A stretch of 64,000 nucleotides of DNA from Sipunculus nudus. Its lineage: Eukaryota; Annelida; Sipuncula; Golfingiida; Sipunculidae. The position numbers and the translations under genes were made by a program. The notes below the pieces were generated by a model, which was given only the letters and a program-made list of their open reading frames with translations, did no database searches and was not told the origin of the DNA. Of the stretch, positions 20,518 through 29,950 are shown in pieces. Numbering within the stretch: position 1 is the first letter of the stretch; the number at the start of each line of letters is the position of its first letter. The stretch is taken from contig CM049314.1 of assembly GCA_026874595.1 (NCBI GenBank), positions 26,299,729 through 26,363,728 on the forward strand, written 5' to 3'.

Positions 20518-23500
20518 CTATTTACTCAGTTTCTCCAACTGTGCCCGCAGTTTCGTTCTCACTTTCTCTGTGTCCGGCAGGTCGGGGATCGCATACACCT
20601 CTGCGATGACCCGCAATTCATCCCATATCCCTGCGGGGATGCCATGGTCTTTCATAAGAACATTTTTGGTTGTGCGTCGCAGGGATTGCCCATCACCCTC
20701 CAGCTCGTCGATCGTTTGTATAAACGATGCTGCTTCTGTGCACGAAGAGCACTCAGTACCCATGCAACGTTTAATAATTTCCTCGAGGTGGCGCTTATGA
20801 GAGACGTAATCGTCCTTGGCTTTGCTTACCCGCGTGTTCCATTTTTTCACCTCCGGGCACCTCTGAGCAATGGTAGCGATGCGCACCTGCATTGGTGTAT
20901 TCTTTTCCGTCAATATGCGACGGGTTTCGTCCCGCGTCAAAGGATCGTTCTCGTGACGGTCGTTATTCACTTCGTCGGACTGGTTTTCTCTCACTGATGC
21001 CGTTTCGGGCGCTGAAGGAGGGCCCTCCGTTGGTTCAGTTTCGGTCAGCGGCGTTGAAGGGACATTCCTTCTCCTCCAGTGCGACTTGCGGAGCTGTGGT
21101 AGTGACACTACCCGTGCGCTCACAGCAGCTATGTCCTGCTCAATTTGTTTCAACTCTCTCTGCAGCTTTTTCCCCGTTTCTGTCAACGTGTTATGCCATT
21201 GTCCATTTTTTTTAGAGGTCACCCTGTACTGTGCTGCAGATTCATACACGCTTCTGAGCAGTTCCCGCAAGTCTTCCTGCATATCTGTGATCTGTATCTT
21301 CATGCGTCGTAAACTTTTTTCATCGTCACCACTGGTCCCGCTTCTGATACGGAGCCTCATCAGACGTAATTGGGGCATAATCTGACCGAGCATTGCATCG
21401 ACTCGTTCGTCGAGAGCAGAAGCGTCCAGTTCGTACCATGTCTCGAGGCACGCGCGGATCTTATCATGTACACATTGCAAAGAAGCATTCTCGAGCCATG
21501 CTTTGAGTTGATCCACCATGTCTATCAGCGTTTTGTTATGGTCAACGGCGCTGGCGCGCAGCACCCTGTACATTTCCAACAGCGCTCTGCCCGTCGCAAC
21601 TTGTGTATCCGTTTCTTTGTGTAACCAGAAAATCCCGGGCACTCCACGGGGTGGCTCGGCCAACATGGACGGTGACTCTTCTGCTTTTTTTTCGATGTGG
21701 ATCAGGGCATATTCGATGTAATCGGCCATGTTAGTCATCCATGCTTCGACGGTACTCTTAGCGTCTTTTTCTTCTGCGGGCGTTATTGGCAGGACGTGCT
21801 GGTATTTCGACTCGTTTCGTTTCACGTCATCGTACGTGACACTGGGGTCTCGCAATTCGTTCAAAAGGCCTGCCCGCATGTCTGCGATTGTTTGATCATT
21901 TTCTTTCTTTTCCCTTTTGGCTGCTTCTGTTTCTGCCTTGTCTAAAGCCTTTGTAGCCTTCGCTGTGTTAGGCATTATGTTTATCTTGTGCTTACGCTCT
22001 ACTTTCTTTTTCACAATCAGGGGTATATCGACGCCCTGTAATGATGGGATATTCGTACGCGCTCGCAGTGCTTTCGTCTTCAACATTGTCAGTTTCTGCT
22101 TCATTTCCTCTACCTCCTCGATATTTCCAACCACTTTGGACGTGCAAATTGCACAGAAATGTGCAAGTGTGTCTCTACGTTCGTTGTATACTTTGACTGC
22201 CTCTTCATACCGTTTGACCAACGACGCAGCATGTTCGTCCATCTTTCCGTGCGTCACGCCTTTTGAGGGGCGACCTCTGTTGTTTGAAGCTTTTCCGGGT
22301 TGACTTTTGATATGGAGCTTCTTGCGGGTCGATGTGTTCAGATCGTCGACTCCTGGGTCGCCTTCGCCTGATCGCGGAGGGGTCTGTTCATCACGGGTGA
22401 TGTCACCCTGCACATCTTCCATTTCTTCCGTCTCGGATGGACCCGAATGTTGCTCGTATGCCGCCACATCCTGCTCTTCCATATCCGCTTCAGCCCCTGT
22501 GTTACAGGCGGAGGCGGGGTTTGGTTGGCCTGCCCCGTCATCGGGCTGCTCCTGAGCAGGTCTTGTGGCGACGTCCTCTTCTGTCGTTTCCTCACGGGTG
22601 ATGTCACCTTGCACATCTTCCATTTCTTCCGCACCGGACTGACCCGAATGTTGCTCGGATGCCGCCACATCCTGCTCTTCCATTTTCTCGTCAGCTCCTG
22701 TGTTACAGGCTGAGGCGACGTCCTCTTCTCTCGTTTCGTCCACCCGGTCCGACTGCTGCGTATCAACTGGCGTGTTCGCCCGCGGCGTGCTGTGGACGGG
22801 GGCAACAGGGTCCGTTTGCTCTCGGACAGGTGCGTCCACTCGGTTCTCAGTTATACTGTACAATCTGCTTTCGTATCCGTTTACTTTCAGCGTGTACGCG
22901 AGATTTGTTATATGCTTAATAGCCTCTGCAAGAATGTCAAATCCCAAAAGCACAGATGTGCCCGTTGGTGTGACCTTCCCGCGCATGTCCCGACTGTGCG
23001 AATCGAAGACGTAATATTTGCTACCTTTTTGCATGACAGCGATTGCGCAGTCTTGGAGTATCAGGATCGACGATAAGTACCCCTTGTCGTCACACAGAGC
23101 CATCCGTAACGTTCTGTAAGTGTTACGGAAATCATTTCTGTTAATCAGGTCGCTCCGGTACATGTACGATACCACAGAGAAAGAACGCGAGAAGCAGTCA
23201 ATCGTTTCCGGCAACTCGTCCAAACAAACGTATCCCGCGTCTTCCACAGGGTACCCTTTAATGCTGTAGTAAAGCTGGTCGCCGGCGTCTAAAATGTCGT
23301 CTAATGTGGAGGTTGTCCAAGTCTCCGGGTCCTCAATGCTGCACCGGATCAAAGCCACTGCGCAGTTGGGAACACACTGTTTTCCGACTGAGAACGTAAG
23401 AAAATGTTGGTGGTCCCCTTGGTGAAATGACCCCGTCACGCACTTCGTGATCACCGGGTGTCCGGGTGGTATATCACACGCGTCTGTGTTTGATGCATCT

Positions 23501-26500
23501 TTTCCCGTTGTATCTTTCTGTGACGCGTGCCGGGGAGGTCCGCCTGAACTCGATCGTGTTTCGTCCGGGCGGTCGCTGCGAGGCATATCTCTCTGTTTGT
23601 CAGATCCTCTGCCTTCGTTTGCGGTCTCCGTATCACATGGGCGGTCACCGCGTGACGCGACAGTCTTTCCTTGTGTATTGACAGGGACACGCCGTGCGTC
23701 GTTCACGCCTCCCTCGTCTTCCACCGTGCCGTCCGACTCATCCATGGTAGTTACACTAATAGGCACGTTTCCCTCACATTCGCTACTCTCGTCCATATGC
23801 TGTTCCAACGTGTCATCAGACGCATCGCTGTCGTCCATGCTCTGCTCGAACGTGGCAGGCATATTCTGTATTCTTTCTGTAAGTGAAACAGAACTCGCGT
23901 CATCTTGTTCCTGTCCGTCCTGTGTTTCTTCTGTTTGCATAAACGGTGCACCTGTGACCGTGTGTGAATCTCTCACCCGCGGTGCTAGGAGGGAAGCGTG
24001 GTCCGCGCTGGGGTTTGGGGTCTGCGGACGACAAAGAGTCATATCTACACTATACATACCGCCTTTGTCCAGTTGGAAGTACTCCCGAGTTTTTATGTCT
24101 TCGAACGTATCACACAACATAACACGTGTCGGATAGTCTCCAGACATGGAAGGGGCGCTATCGTCACCTTCCATTTCTCCACACTCTTCCGCGCTGGTTT
24201 GCCTCTGCTCACAGGCTGTTGTGTCCATCTGGTCCGAGTCGCCCCTCGCGCCGCTCGTATTTTCTTCATGTGTTGTTTGTTCTGCGTTTTTTGCATGTCC
24301 GGCGGTGTCTTCCGCGGTCGGTCGTTCGCCTGCCTTTTCCGAGCCCGAGGGCGTCGTAACTGTGTCATCAGCGGGCCGGGATGATAACTGACATGGCCGA
24401 TCGTTCTGCGCACTAGATGCTCTGCGCCGTTGTCCTAGCCGCTTTTTGCGTATGCACTTTGGCTCGTCTTCCGACCCAGGAGGTTTCGAGTACGGGTGGT
24501 CAACGTGCGCAACGCGTAGCTGGCGCCTTGGTCTCCGCTTGGGAAAGTCAGGAACTGGTGTGGGGTGTATGACACGAGGTTGTAGTATTTTGGTACTGAG
24601 CCGTACCGAGTTGCGTTTAAGACGTCGCGCTGTCTTCCTCAGAGCTTCCTTTTGCTTGTCAGCGGTAGAATGCTCGTTTGATGGTTTCAAAACACTCTTG
24701 TGGCCCTTTCGCCCACGCGTTTCTTTTTTGCACGCACCCGTGTCTGGAGAGCCGTCTGCGATACGGCGAGCCGCCTCCGCACCACCTGTATGGGCAACAG
24801 GCGAGGCTGTTTCTCCTACCGTCCTTAAATGTTGATTTGCATCTTGTTCCGGTGCCTCATTCTCCCCCACATGTTGCGGATGTTCAGAAGGAATATCTTT
24901 GTCAGCAGTATCCCCTGGGACGGCAGAGACAGAAGGCGCGACGTGTTCAGCCCCTGCGTTTTCCCCCAGATCAGTGACAGAGGGCGCAGTGGGTACGTTA
25001 TCGGGACAGATGTCTGAAGCGCTAAATATGTCACATTGGTTCATTGCCATCTGCAGGATGTCCTCTTGGCCCTGCCGCATGGGCGTTCCCTGTGCTGTAT
25101 CGCTGTGAAATGGAGGGTCTTGGGTAACAGTTGTATCCGTGCTGTGTGCCTTCCCTTCTTGTATACTTTCTTGTTCGTCGGTTTCATGTTGTTCAATGTG
25201 ATGTGATGTGCCCCCGCCATCGGCAGTTGCGGGGCAGGGAACAAACCCATTTACTGTGTCACCTGTAACCTTTTTCTCTTCATGCCGCTCGTCATGCTCT
25301 AGGGCGGCGATGATGGTGGCGACGGCACTTTCGGTTTCGTCCGTATCAGATTTACTCAGTTGTCCCTCTTCACCTCTGGCTTCTTGGCCGATGCTCAAAC
25401 CTGTTACAGGCCGTTGATGTGTGTTGACTCCGGTTGATGAAGACACGTTGGACGTGTCTGAGGGGGTCTTTCTCACAGGGTCATCCTGCTGTTTGCGGTC
25501 GTCTTCCCCGTCAAATGAAGGAAGACTGAACGTGGTATCTTCTGTGAAAGGATGTTCATAGTGTACAGACCCGGACGCGCCCTGGTCAGCAGGTTGTGTC
25601 TGAACGCCTTGGTCATTTGATTGTCCGTCGCCAAACAGTTCAGATAAAAAATCATTCAGATCGATACCACCTTCCGCACAGTACACGTTTTGATGTCCTA
25701 TGTGATCAGCCGTTTCTGTGGGCAGTGTCAATTCCCGTGTGTCGTCGGCTGTGTCACCTGGCACACGATTGGGCTGCCCCGTTCCGCCCTGTTGGTAGAC
25801 ACCATCCGCTACCTGTTGTACCCCCGCTTCCGACTGCCGCAGTTCGATTTCTGCAGCAGCAATTGCGGCTTCTAGTTTGGCCCGTTCTGCTGTAGCTTGT
25901 GCGGCTTCTCGAATGGCGCGTTCTGTTTCAGCTTCTGCGGCTTGTAGTCTGGCGAGTTCTGTTGCGGCCAGTGACATTTCACCTGTCATCATATCGAAAT
26001 CGGTTTCGTCTTGGTTTGATGACGAGGCTGGAATCTGAGCACCCAGCATTGTAAGCTGACCCAGCAATTGTTGGGCGGCATTATCGTCGTCTACGTTCCT
26101 ATCGGTTTCGTCATTAATCTGTGACATGGCTGGTGGCGATACAGCACGGATACTTTTAATCGGTGACCAGGCTGGTTGTAGTTCAGCATGCATATTTTTT
26201 ACTTCATTGAATAATACCTGGGGGTCGGGTTCGGGGCCTTTTTGGACAGCCTCCTGGGTCGTTGCGTCTCGTGTCTCAGGTGCGGGATCACTATGGGTTT
26301 GCGTTTCTGACGTAGTCGTGGTGTCCATTTGGGGTGCCTGTGCGGGTGTTTTGGGCTTAGTACACTTCTTTCTTTTCGATTTACTGCCTGAGACCGGTTG
26401 GTCGTCTGTCACACTGCCCGACTGTGGACGGCTTGGAGCGTTTGTTCTACTTGCTGTTGATGTCATCCGCCGTTTTCGTATTTCTGTTTTATCCGCTGTT

Positions 26501-26583
26501 TCCTCCGTACTCATCGCCTCTCCGCTTTCACCACCCGCCGTCACATGTTCATCCGTACACATTTGATCTCCCACCAGCGGCAT
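20518..26583 (-). CDS. Large tegument protein with C76-type deubiquitinase domain (UL36-like)
   Basis: 2,021 aa from the ATG at 26583; a GTG two codons upstream is also in frame. Residues 1 to about 1,040 are polar and acidic. At about 1,045-1,240 lies a peptidase C76-like domain: oxyanion-type Gln in FHQGDHQHF, then nucleophile C1070 in GKQCVPNC, then LDDILDAGDQLYY and LDELPE, then D1194-S-H1196 in YYVFDSHS. This is the ubiquitin-specific protease carried by herpesvirus large tegument proteins, where it deubiquitinates host and viral targets. In mammalian herpesviruses it is N-terminal; here it is central. A 201-bp (67-codon) duplication follows (about 22,385-22,720), then a helical region to the TAG. 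Confidence 0.85.
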   Translation of the reverse strand: MPLVGDQMCTDEHVTAGGESGEAMSTEETADKTEIRKRRMTSTASRTNAPSRPQSGSVTDDQPVSGSKSKRKKCTKPKTPAQAPQMDTTTTSETQTHSDPAPETRDATTQEAVQKGPEPDPQVLFNEVKNMHAELQPAWSPIKSIRAVSPPAMSQINDETDRNVDDDNAAQQLLGQLTMLGAQIPASSSNQDETDFDMMTGEMSLAATELARLQAAEAETERAIREAAQATAERAKLEAAIAAAEIELRQSEAGVQQVADGVYQQGGTGQPNRVPGDTADDTRELTLPTETADHIGHQNVYCAEGGIDLNDFLSELFGDGQSNDQGVQTQPADQGASGSVHYEHPFTEDTTFSLPSFDGEDDRKQQDDPVRKTPSDTSNVSSSTGVNTHQRPVTGLSIGQEARGEEGQLSKSDTDETESAVATIIAALEHDERHEEKKVTGDTVNGFVPCPATADGGGTSHHIEQHETDEQESIQEGKAHSTDTTVTQDPPFHSDTAQGTPMRQGQEDILQMAMNQCDIFSASDICPDNVPTAPSVTDLGENAGAEHVAPSVSAVPGDTADKDIPSEHPQHVGENEAPEQDANQHLRTVGETASPVAHTGGAEAARRIADGSPDTGACKKETRGRKGHKSVLKPSNEHSTADKQKEALRKTARRLKRNSVRLSTKILQPRVIHPTPVPDFPKRRPRRQLRVAHVDHPYSKPPGSEDEPKCIRKKRLGQRRRASSAQNDRPCQLSSRPADDTVTTPSGSEKAGERPTAEDTAGHAKNAEQTTHEENTSGARGDSDQMDTTACEQRQTSAEECGEMEGDDSAPSMSGDYPTRVMLCDTFEDIKTREYFQLDKGGMYSVDMTLCRPQTPNPSADHASLLAPRVRDSHTVTGAPFMQTEETQDGQEQDDASSVSLTERIQNMPATFEQSMDDSDASDDTLEQHMDESSECEGNVPISVTTMDESDGTVEDEGGVNDARRVPVNTQGKTVASRGDRPCDTETANEGRGSDKQRDMPRSDRPDETRSSSGGPPRHASQKDTTGKDASNTDACDIPPGHPVITKCVTGSFHQGDHQHFLTFSVGKQCVPNCAVALIRCSIEDPETWTTSTLDDILDAGDQLYYSIKGYPVEDAGYVCLDELPETIDCFSRSFSVVSYMYRSDLINRNDFRNTYRTLRMALCDDKGYLSSILILQDCAIAVMQKGSKYYVFDSHSRDMRGKVTPTGTSVLLGFDILAEAIKHITNLAYTLKVNGYESRLYSITENRVDAPVREQTDPVAPVHSTPRANTPVDTQQSDRVDETREEDVASACNTGADEKMEEQDVAASEQHSGQSGAEEMEDVQGDITREETTEEDVATRPAQEQPDDGAGQPNPASACNTGAEADMEEQDVAAYEQHSGPSETEEMEDVQGDITRDEQTPPRSGEGDPGVDDLNTSTRKKLHIKSQPGKASNNRGRPSKGVTHGKMDEHAASLVKRYEEAVKVYNERRDTLAHFCAICTSKVVGNIEEVEEMKQKLTMLKTKALRARTNIPSLQGVDIPLIVKKKVERKHKINIMPNTAKATKALDKAETEAAKREKKENDQTIADMRAGLLNELRDPSVTYDDVKRNESKYQHVLPITPAEEKDAKSTVEAWMTNMADYIEYALIHIEKKAEESPSMLAEPPRGVPGIFWLHKETDTQVATGRALLEMYRVLRASAVDHNKTLIDMVDQLKAWLENASLQCVHDKIRACLETWYELDASALDERVDAMLGQIMPQLRLMRLRIRSGTSGDDEKSLRRMKIQITDMQEDLRELLRSVYESAAQYRVTSKKNGQWHNTLTETGKKLQRELKQIEQDIAAVSARVVSLPQLRKSHWRRRNVPSTPLTETEPTEGPPSAPETASVRENQSDEVNNDRHENDPLTRDETRRILTEKNTPMQVRIATIAQRCPEVKKWNTRVSKAKDDYVSHKRHLEEIIKRCMGTECSSCTEAASFIQTIDELEGDGQSLRRTTKNVLMKDHGIPAGIWDELRVIAEVYAIPDLPDTEKVRTKLRAQLEKLSK
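22385..22725 (-). repeat. 201-bp in-frame tandem duplication in the tegument gene
   Basis: The stretch around TCACGGGTGATGTCACC at 22391 recurs at 22592, an offset of 201 bp or 67 codons, with only point differences. Both copies encode an acidic linker with CNTGA and EEMEDVQGDIT blocks. It lies just after the C76 domain. Confidence 0.85.
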
Positions 26584-27208
26584 TTGCACTGATTGAAGGC
26601 AGGTGCCGCCGGTGCTGTTCTTCCCGCAACGGCCCTGTTATCGGTCTTTCGTCCAATCCGCCGCTACGCTCTTGTCTGGTGCTGGCACTTGTCTGCATGC
26701 GGTGCATGATCCTCGCCCATTCTTTGTCAAGATCCTCGAGTAAAGAGGATGCCTCATCCGCGTACATATCTATGGCACGAGGAGGAGAACAGGACTGTGG
26801 TTGTACTTTTGCTTGTTCAGATGTCGGTATTAAAACGTCGTACCCTCCTTCGGTGTGTACGAGAGTTATTGAAGGTTTCCTGCTACGTGCTAATGATGTC
26901 AGAAGGCGGATGTCACCTGTCGTCCGCAGGACATTTACATGGCAATCGTACTTATGTGATATCGCCCGCACCGCGTCGTTTCCGGGTTCAACCCCTTCCT
27001 GCAGCTCGTTGTTACCTGTGTGATCCCTTACTACCTGACGCAACCTCCCATGCTGGCCTTCGTGCATCCCGTTCATTAGTATGGCCACAGCCCGGAAAAA
27101 ACTGTTTCCGTCTCTGATGACGTTCTTGCGCGTCCATCCCTTTTTTTGCAACTGCTCGTCCCATTCCGTCCTGCTCATCGGTGTCGGGTCGGCTGTTTGC
27201 CGTGCCAT
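26549..27208 (-). CDS. OTU-like cysteine protease fold lacking catalytic Cys and His
   Basis: 220 aa from the ATG at 27208; a longer non-ATG frame exists. Residues 20-130 match the plan of OTU deubiquitinases: a leading helix, the DGN-FFRA loop (D33-G34-N35), a helix with LRQVV, then strands ending in ITLVH...GGYDVL. In active OTU enzymes the DGN loop is followed by the nucleophilic Cys; here that position is Ser36. The His-Tyr pair near the end is Gly122-Tyr123, so the His is also missing. It is therefore probably a non-catalytic ubiquitin-binding pseudoenzyme. The C-terminal 90 residues are polar and disordered-looking. It overlaps the start of the large tegument ORF by 35 nt in another frame and is divergent from the gene at 27263, 54 bp away. 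Confidence 0.65.
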   Translation of the reverse strand: MARQTADPTPMSRTEWDEQLQKKGWTRKNVIRDGNSFFRAVAILMNGMHEGQHGRLRQVVRDHTGNNELQEGVEPGNDAVRAISHKYDCHVNVLRTTGDIRLLTSLARSRKPSITLVHTEGGYDVLIPTSEQAKVQPQSCSPPRAIDMYADEASSLLEDLDKEWARIMHRMQTSASTRQERSGGLDERPITGPLREEQHRRHLPSISANAAGGRSNVYG

Positions 27209-27262
27209 TTTTATTATTGGAACTGTCTGACCTCTACAATGTCCGTTTTGCACTGACGTTTG

Positions 27263-28804
27263 ATGACGCCCTTTTCCCGTCACAGCAAGGGACGACGTGA
27301 GGGACAAAGTTCACCATTGCGGATCCCAAATAAGTTGCCCTCCGTGACCCATCAACACGTGATGGAACAGGCTTTCAAGTTCGATCAAATGAGCAGGGAC
27401 CGCTTCATGCGGACACAGAATCGCCGGCTGGAGACAAGCCTGCCGGAACACATCCGCCGCAAAGCCATAGCCGTGTTGCCGAGGGTTCCAGAGACTTACC
27501 TCCATGGGGTGTTCGTAGGCGACCATGACGTCAGAAAGTACAAAGGGGAGTACACGGACATAGTGAGGTTAAAGACGCAACCCGTCCGGGAAAGTTTGGG
27601 CAGGGCGGGGGCAGAATTGCCCATAAATGTCGACCTCAGCCACCTGGCGACCACAGGGCCTGGCCCCGTCGACGTTTCCGATTCTTCAGCACCGACTGTG
27701 GCCCACCCGAAACATTTCGTCCCTGGGCTGTTAATGTTCACACGTCGGCGTCTGCACCTGCTGGACGCGGACGCAAAGATGAAGGACAGACTACGTGTGC
27801 AGCAATCGGGTCTCACGTACGCCGAGAGATTATGCGAAGTGATACAGGATGCTAGCGACGCCCTCATTTCACGCGTGGAAGGACCGGACACGGACGGCTA
27901 TTTACATCAGGTGCAGGGGAAATCGTCCTACGGCCGACAGGTTCCAATGAAGTCTCTGCTGGCAGCACTTCACAGTCGGAGACTCAAAGACGAAACATCT
28001 GTCTTTGTCAACACCATCACTGATTGCATGGCTGATGTCACCGTGGACGCTATGCAGGACGCCAAAAAACTCGGCAAGCAGTGGGACCCAGTGGGACTCT
28101 TCACAGAAAACTTCATTCCGTCAGGAGTGTACATAGGCTGTCACAACACGAGCGGTGGTTCACTGCTGGACGCACCTGTCAACCAGTGCAATTTGCCACA
28201 CGCTGTCCGTCTGTGCGTGTCAGGGCGGCCTCGCGACGCCGCCGATAAGGTGCATGCGCATTGTAACACGTTCATCCCTCCTTCCGATGAAAAGCTACAG
28301 TTGTGGTGTCCCGTCGAAAATTACATCGATATGGACCTATGTTACCACACTGAGGACGACGAATATTACGACGAATATAAAATCATGTACGACCGCTCTG
28401 GTGCATTCGATGGAACACCAACGCGGATAAATGATTTCCAACTGTTTTTTGTCGTGGCCATGTTGGAACAAGATAAGATTGGGCTGTATATCGTTAAGTC
28501 AACCAAAACAGCCAGACACGTGTCACGGCACGTCCACCGCTACGTCGGGACAGGTGTGGGTCGTGTGAGGCGCACATTCTGTGCCACTTTGGAAATGGCC
28601 AAGTGTCGATCGGTTTCAGTACAGGACGCGAAGAAAAACCTGTTTTCTGTTCTAACAAGAACAGCGGCGTGGGCAGCGTCTTTTCGTTTGGGGCGCGTGC
28701 GACAGTTTGCTTCTAATGTACCGTGTGTGGAAGTGAGAGACGGCCGCGTGTATTTTCCCTATTTCTTGCTTGATCTTGATACAAAATACACTTATGCTTT
28801 TTGA
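27263..28804 (+). CDS. 513-aa protein of unknown function
   Basis: ATG at 27263 (preceded in frame by a TTG). There is no signal peptide, membrane span or recognised enzyme motif. The N-terminal 60 residues are basic and the middle is mixed. A Tyr/Asp/Glu-rich acidic segment lies near residues 365-385 (EDDEYYDEY), followed by a compact, beta-rich, Arg-rich C-terminal half. The 54-bp spacing from the divergent OTU-like gene suggests a shared bidirectional promoter. An AATAAA lies 56 nt after the stop. Size and context would suit a capsid triplex or inner-tegument protein, but this is a guess and I do not assign it. Confidence 0.6.
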   Translation: MTPFSRHSKGRREGQSSPLRIPNKLPSVTHQHVMEQAFKFDQMSRDRFMRTQNRRLETSLPEHIRRKAIAVLPRVPETYLHGVFVGDHDVRKYKGEYTDIVRLKTQPVRESLGRAGAELPINVDLSHLATTGPGPVDVSDSSAPTVAHPKHFVPGLLMFTRRRLHLLDADAKMKDRLRVQQSGLTYAERLCEVIQDASDALISRVEGPDTDGYLHQVQGKSSYGRQVPMKSLLAALHSRRLKDETSVFVNTITDCMADVTVDAMQDAKKLGKQWDPVGLFTENFIPSGVYIGCHNTSGGSLLDAPVNQCNLPHAVRLCVSGRPRDAADKVHAHCNTFIPPSDEKLQLWCPVENYIDMDLCYHTEDDEYYDEYKIMYDRSGAFDGTPTRINDFQLFFVVAMLEQDKIGLYIVKSTKTARHVSRHVHRYVGTGVGRVRRTFCATLEMAKCRSVSVQDAKKNLFSVLTRTAAWAASFRLGRVRQFASNVPCVEVRDGRVYFPYFLLDLDTKYTYAF

Positions 28805-28860
28805 TGATATGGAACGTGTGTGATAAACAACAAGGCATTGTATAGGAAATTGTTGTTCCC

Positions 28861-28866
28861 AATAAA
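28861..28866 (+). terminator. Polyadenylation signal AATAAA
   Basis: 56 nt after the stop codon of the 513-aa gene. Confidence 0.55.
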
Positions 28867-29535
28867 AACCACATATTGTGCTTTGACAAATGAATCATCT
28901 ATGTTTTTCTTCATATATCTGTTATATGTGTTGTTGTACGCTGTATGTTTTTAAATACAATTTGTTTCACTTCCATCTCTCACCAACGTCCAAATGCCCC
29001 CATTTATTATTTTGTGTACATGGTGTGTGTGTGTGCGCGCATTCAGGTTATGTGGCATATAAACCCCGCACATTGCAGGTTAAATTTAATATCTATCACA
29101 AACAGACCAAAAAGAAACGACATAAACGTACTATTGTGTCACATAAAGGGGGTAAAACCTAACCACAATCTACACAACGCAAACAATTATGCTTCATACG
29201 ATCAGTTATCAGGTAAACGGGTTCATTAAATACGTCATGTGTAGTGACTGTTATATTAGTGTTGGTAATATACGATAGGGGGCGCTGCCTCATACAGCAC
29301 TGGTCAACACAACAAATTAGCCCTTTGCCAGACAACGGTCTACATGACATTTACGAAATACCTGCTACAATTTTAGGAAAAATATGTCTCCAACGTTCCA
29401 CGAGTAACATTTACGATATCTTCACCAAAGATTTAAATGTGTCCACAACCCTACTATATAAACAGGCCGGCTCTATAATACTATCAGTTGAGAGCGCTCT
29501 ATGGGCGCTTTTGGGTCCCAGACGGCTCCCCTGTG

Positions 29536-29705
29536 TCTGTGACGTCACACTTTCCATCAGCCAATCAAATCAAGGAACAGTACCTATTCATGATAACATA
29601 AGAAACTTACGTACACAAAGCATGTAGTCCCTGTGGCGCAACGGTTAGCGCGTCCGGCTGTTAATCGGAAGGTTGGTGGTTCGAGCCCACCCAGGGACGT
29701 TATAC
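29536..29705 (+). mobile_element. 170-bp tRNA-Asn module inserted between 39-bp direct repeats
   Basis: The 39 bp at 29497-29535 recur at 29706-29744 with one difference, and the opposite arm of the inverted repeat has a single uninterrupted copy at 31055-31093. The 170 bp between them (starting TCTGTGACGTCA, ending in the tRNA plus GTTATAC) recur with identical boundaries at 32527-32696. This is the pattern of an insertion with target duplication, or of a recombination-driven duplication. No transposase or tail is seen. Confidence 0.7.
29627..29699 (+). tRNA. tRNA-Asn (GTT)
   Basis: A 73-nt cloverleaf: acceptor GTCCCTG pairs with CAGGGAC, anticodon loop CTGTTAA (anticodon GTT), and B box GGTTCGAGCCC. 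The body is that of a eukaryotic cytosolic tRNA-Asn. CCA is not encoded. The nearest T4 run follows about 14 nt downstream. Confidence 0.9.
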
Positions 29706-29744
29706 CTCTATGGGCGCTTTTGGCTCCCAGACGGCTCCCCTGTG

Positions 29745-29780
29745 GGGGAGGGGGGGACTTGAGGGGGGGAGGGGGCGGCC
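29745..29780 (+). repeat. G-run cluster, G-quadruplex-capable
   Basis: Four G-runs of five or more within about 35 nt (GGGGGAGGGGGGG...GGGGGGG...GGGGG), with the complementary C-runs in the right inverted-repeat arm at about 31,022-31,055. Confidence 0.6.
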
Positions 29781-29950
29781 CCTCCCTCTGCCTTATGTCA
29801 AGAAGTAGTAGAGTTGTGGCCTGTGGCCACCAGGGGTCGGTTGTGTGGTTCAAGTCAGAAGTAGACCAGTTGTAGGTTTGGGGATCGCCGGCGGGGGGGG
29901 GGGGGAAGAAGAGTCGGTAGGATGTGAAAGGTCGATTGGGGTCGCCGAGG

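Larger units (their letters stand above)
29280..29945. repeat. Left arm of a long imperfect inverted repeat
   Basis: Matches the reverse complement of about 30,760-31,360. Checkpoints: 29331-29360 pairs with 31275-31304, 29497-29535 with 31055-31093, and 29836-29878 with 30932-30974. This arm carries an extra 170-bp tRNA insertion (29536-29705). The arms are clearly diverged, so the repeat is not recent or is not kept identical by replication. Confidence 0.8.

Noticed and set aside
20515..20530. Retroviral-type TAG readthrough signal
   Set aside because: The bases after the TAG (GAAAAG) do not match the CARYYA context. Readthrough is not excluded, but this motif does not support it.
20323..20997. 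224-aa plus-strand ORF
   Set aside because: Antisense to the tegument frames, Phe/Leu/Cys-rich shadow of helical coding sequence.
29536..29705. tRNA-derived SINE
   Set aside because: The tRNA is intact and lies at the 3' end of the unit, with no A-rich or simple-repeat tail and no body downstream of it.
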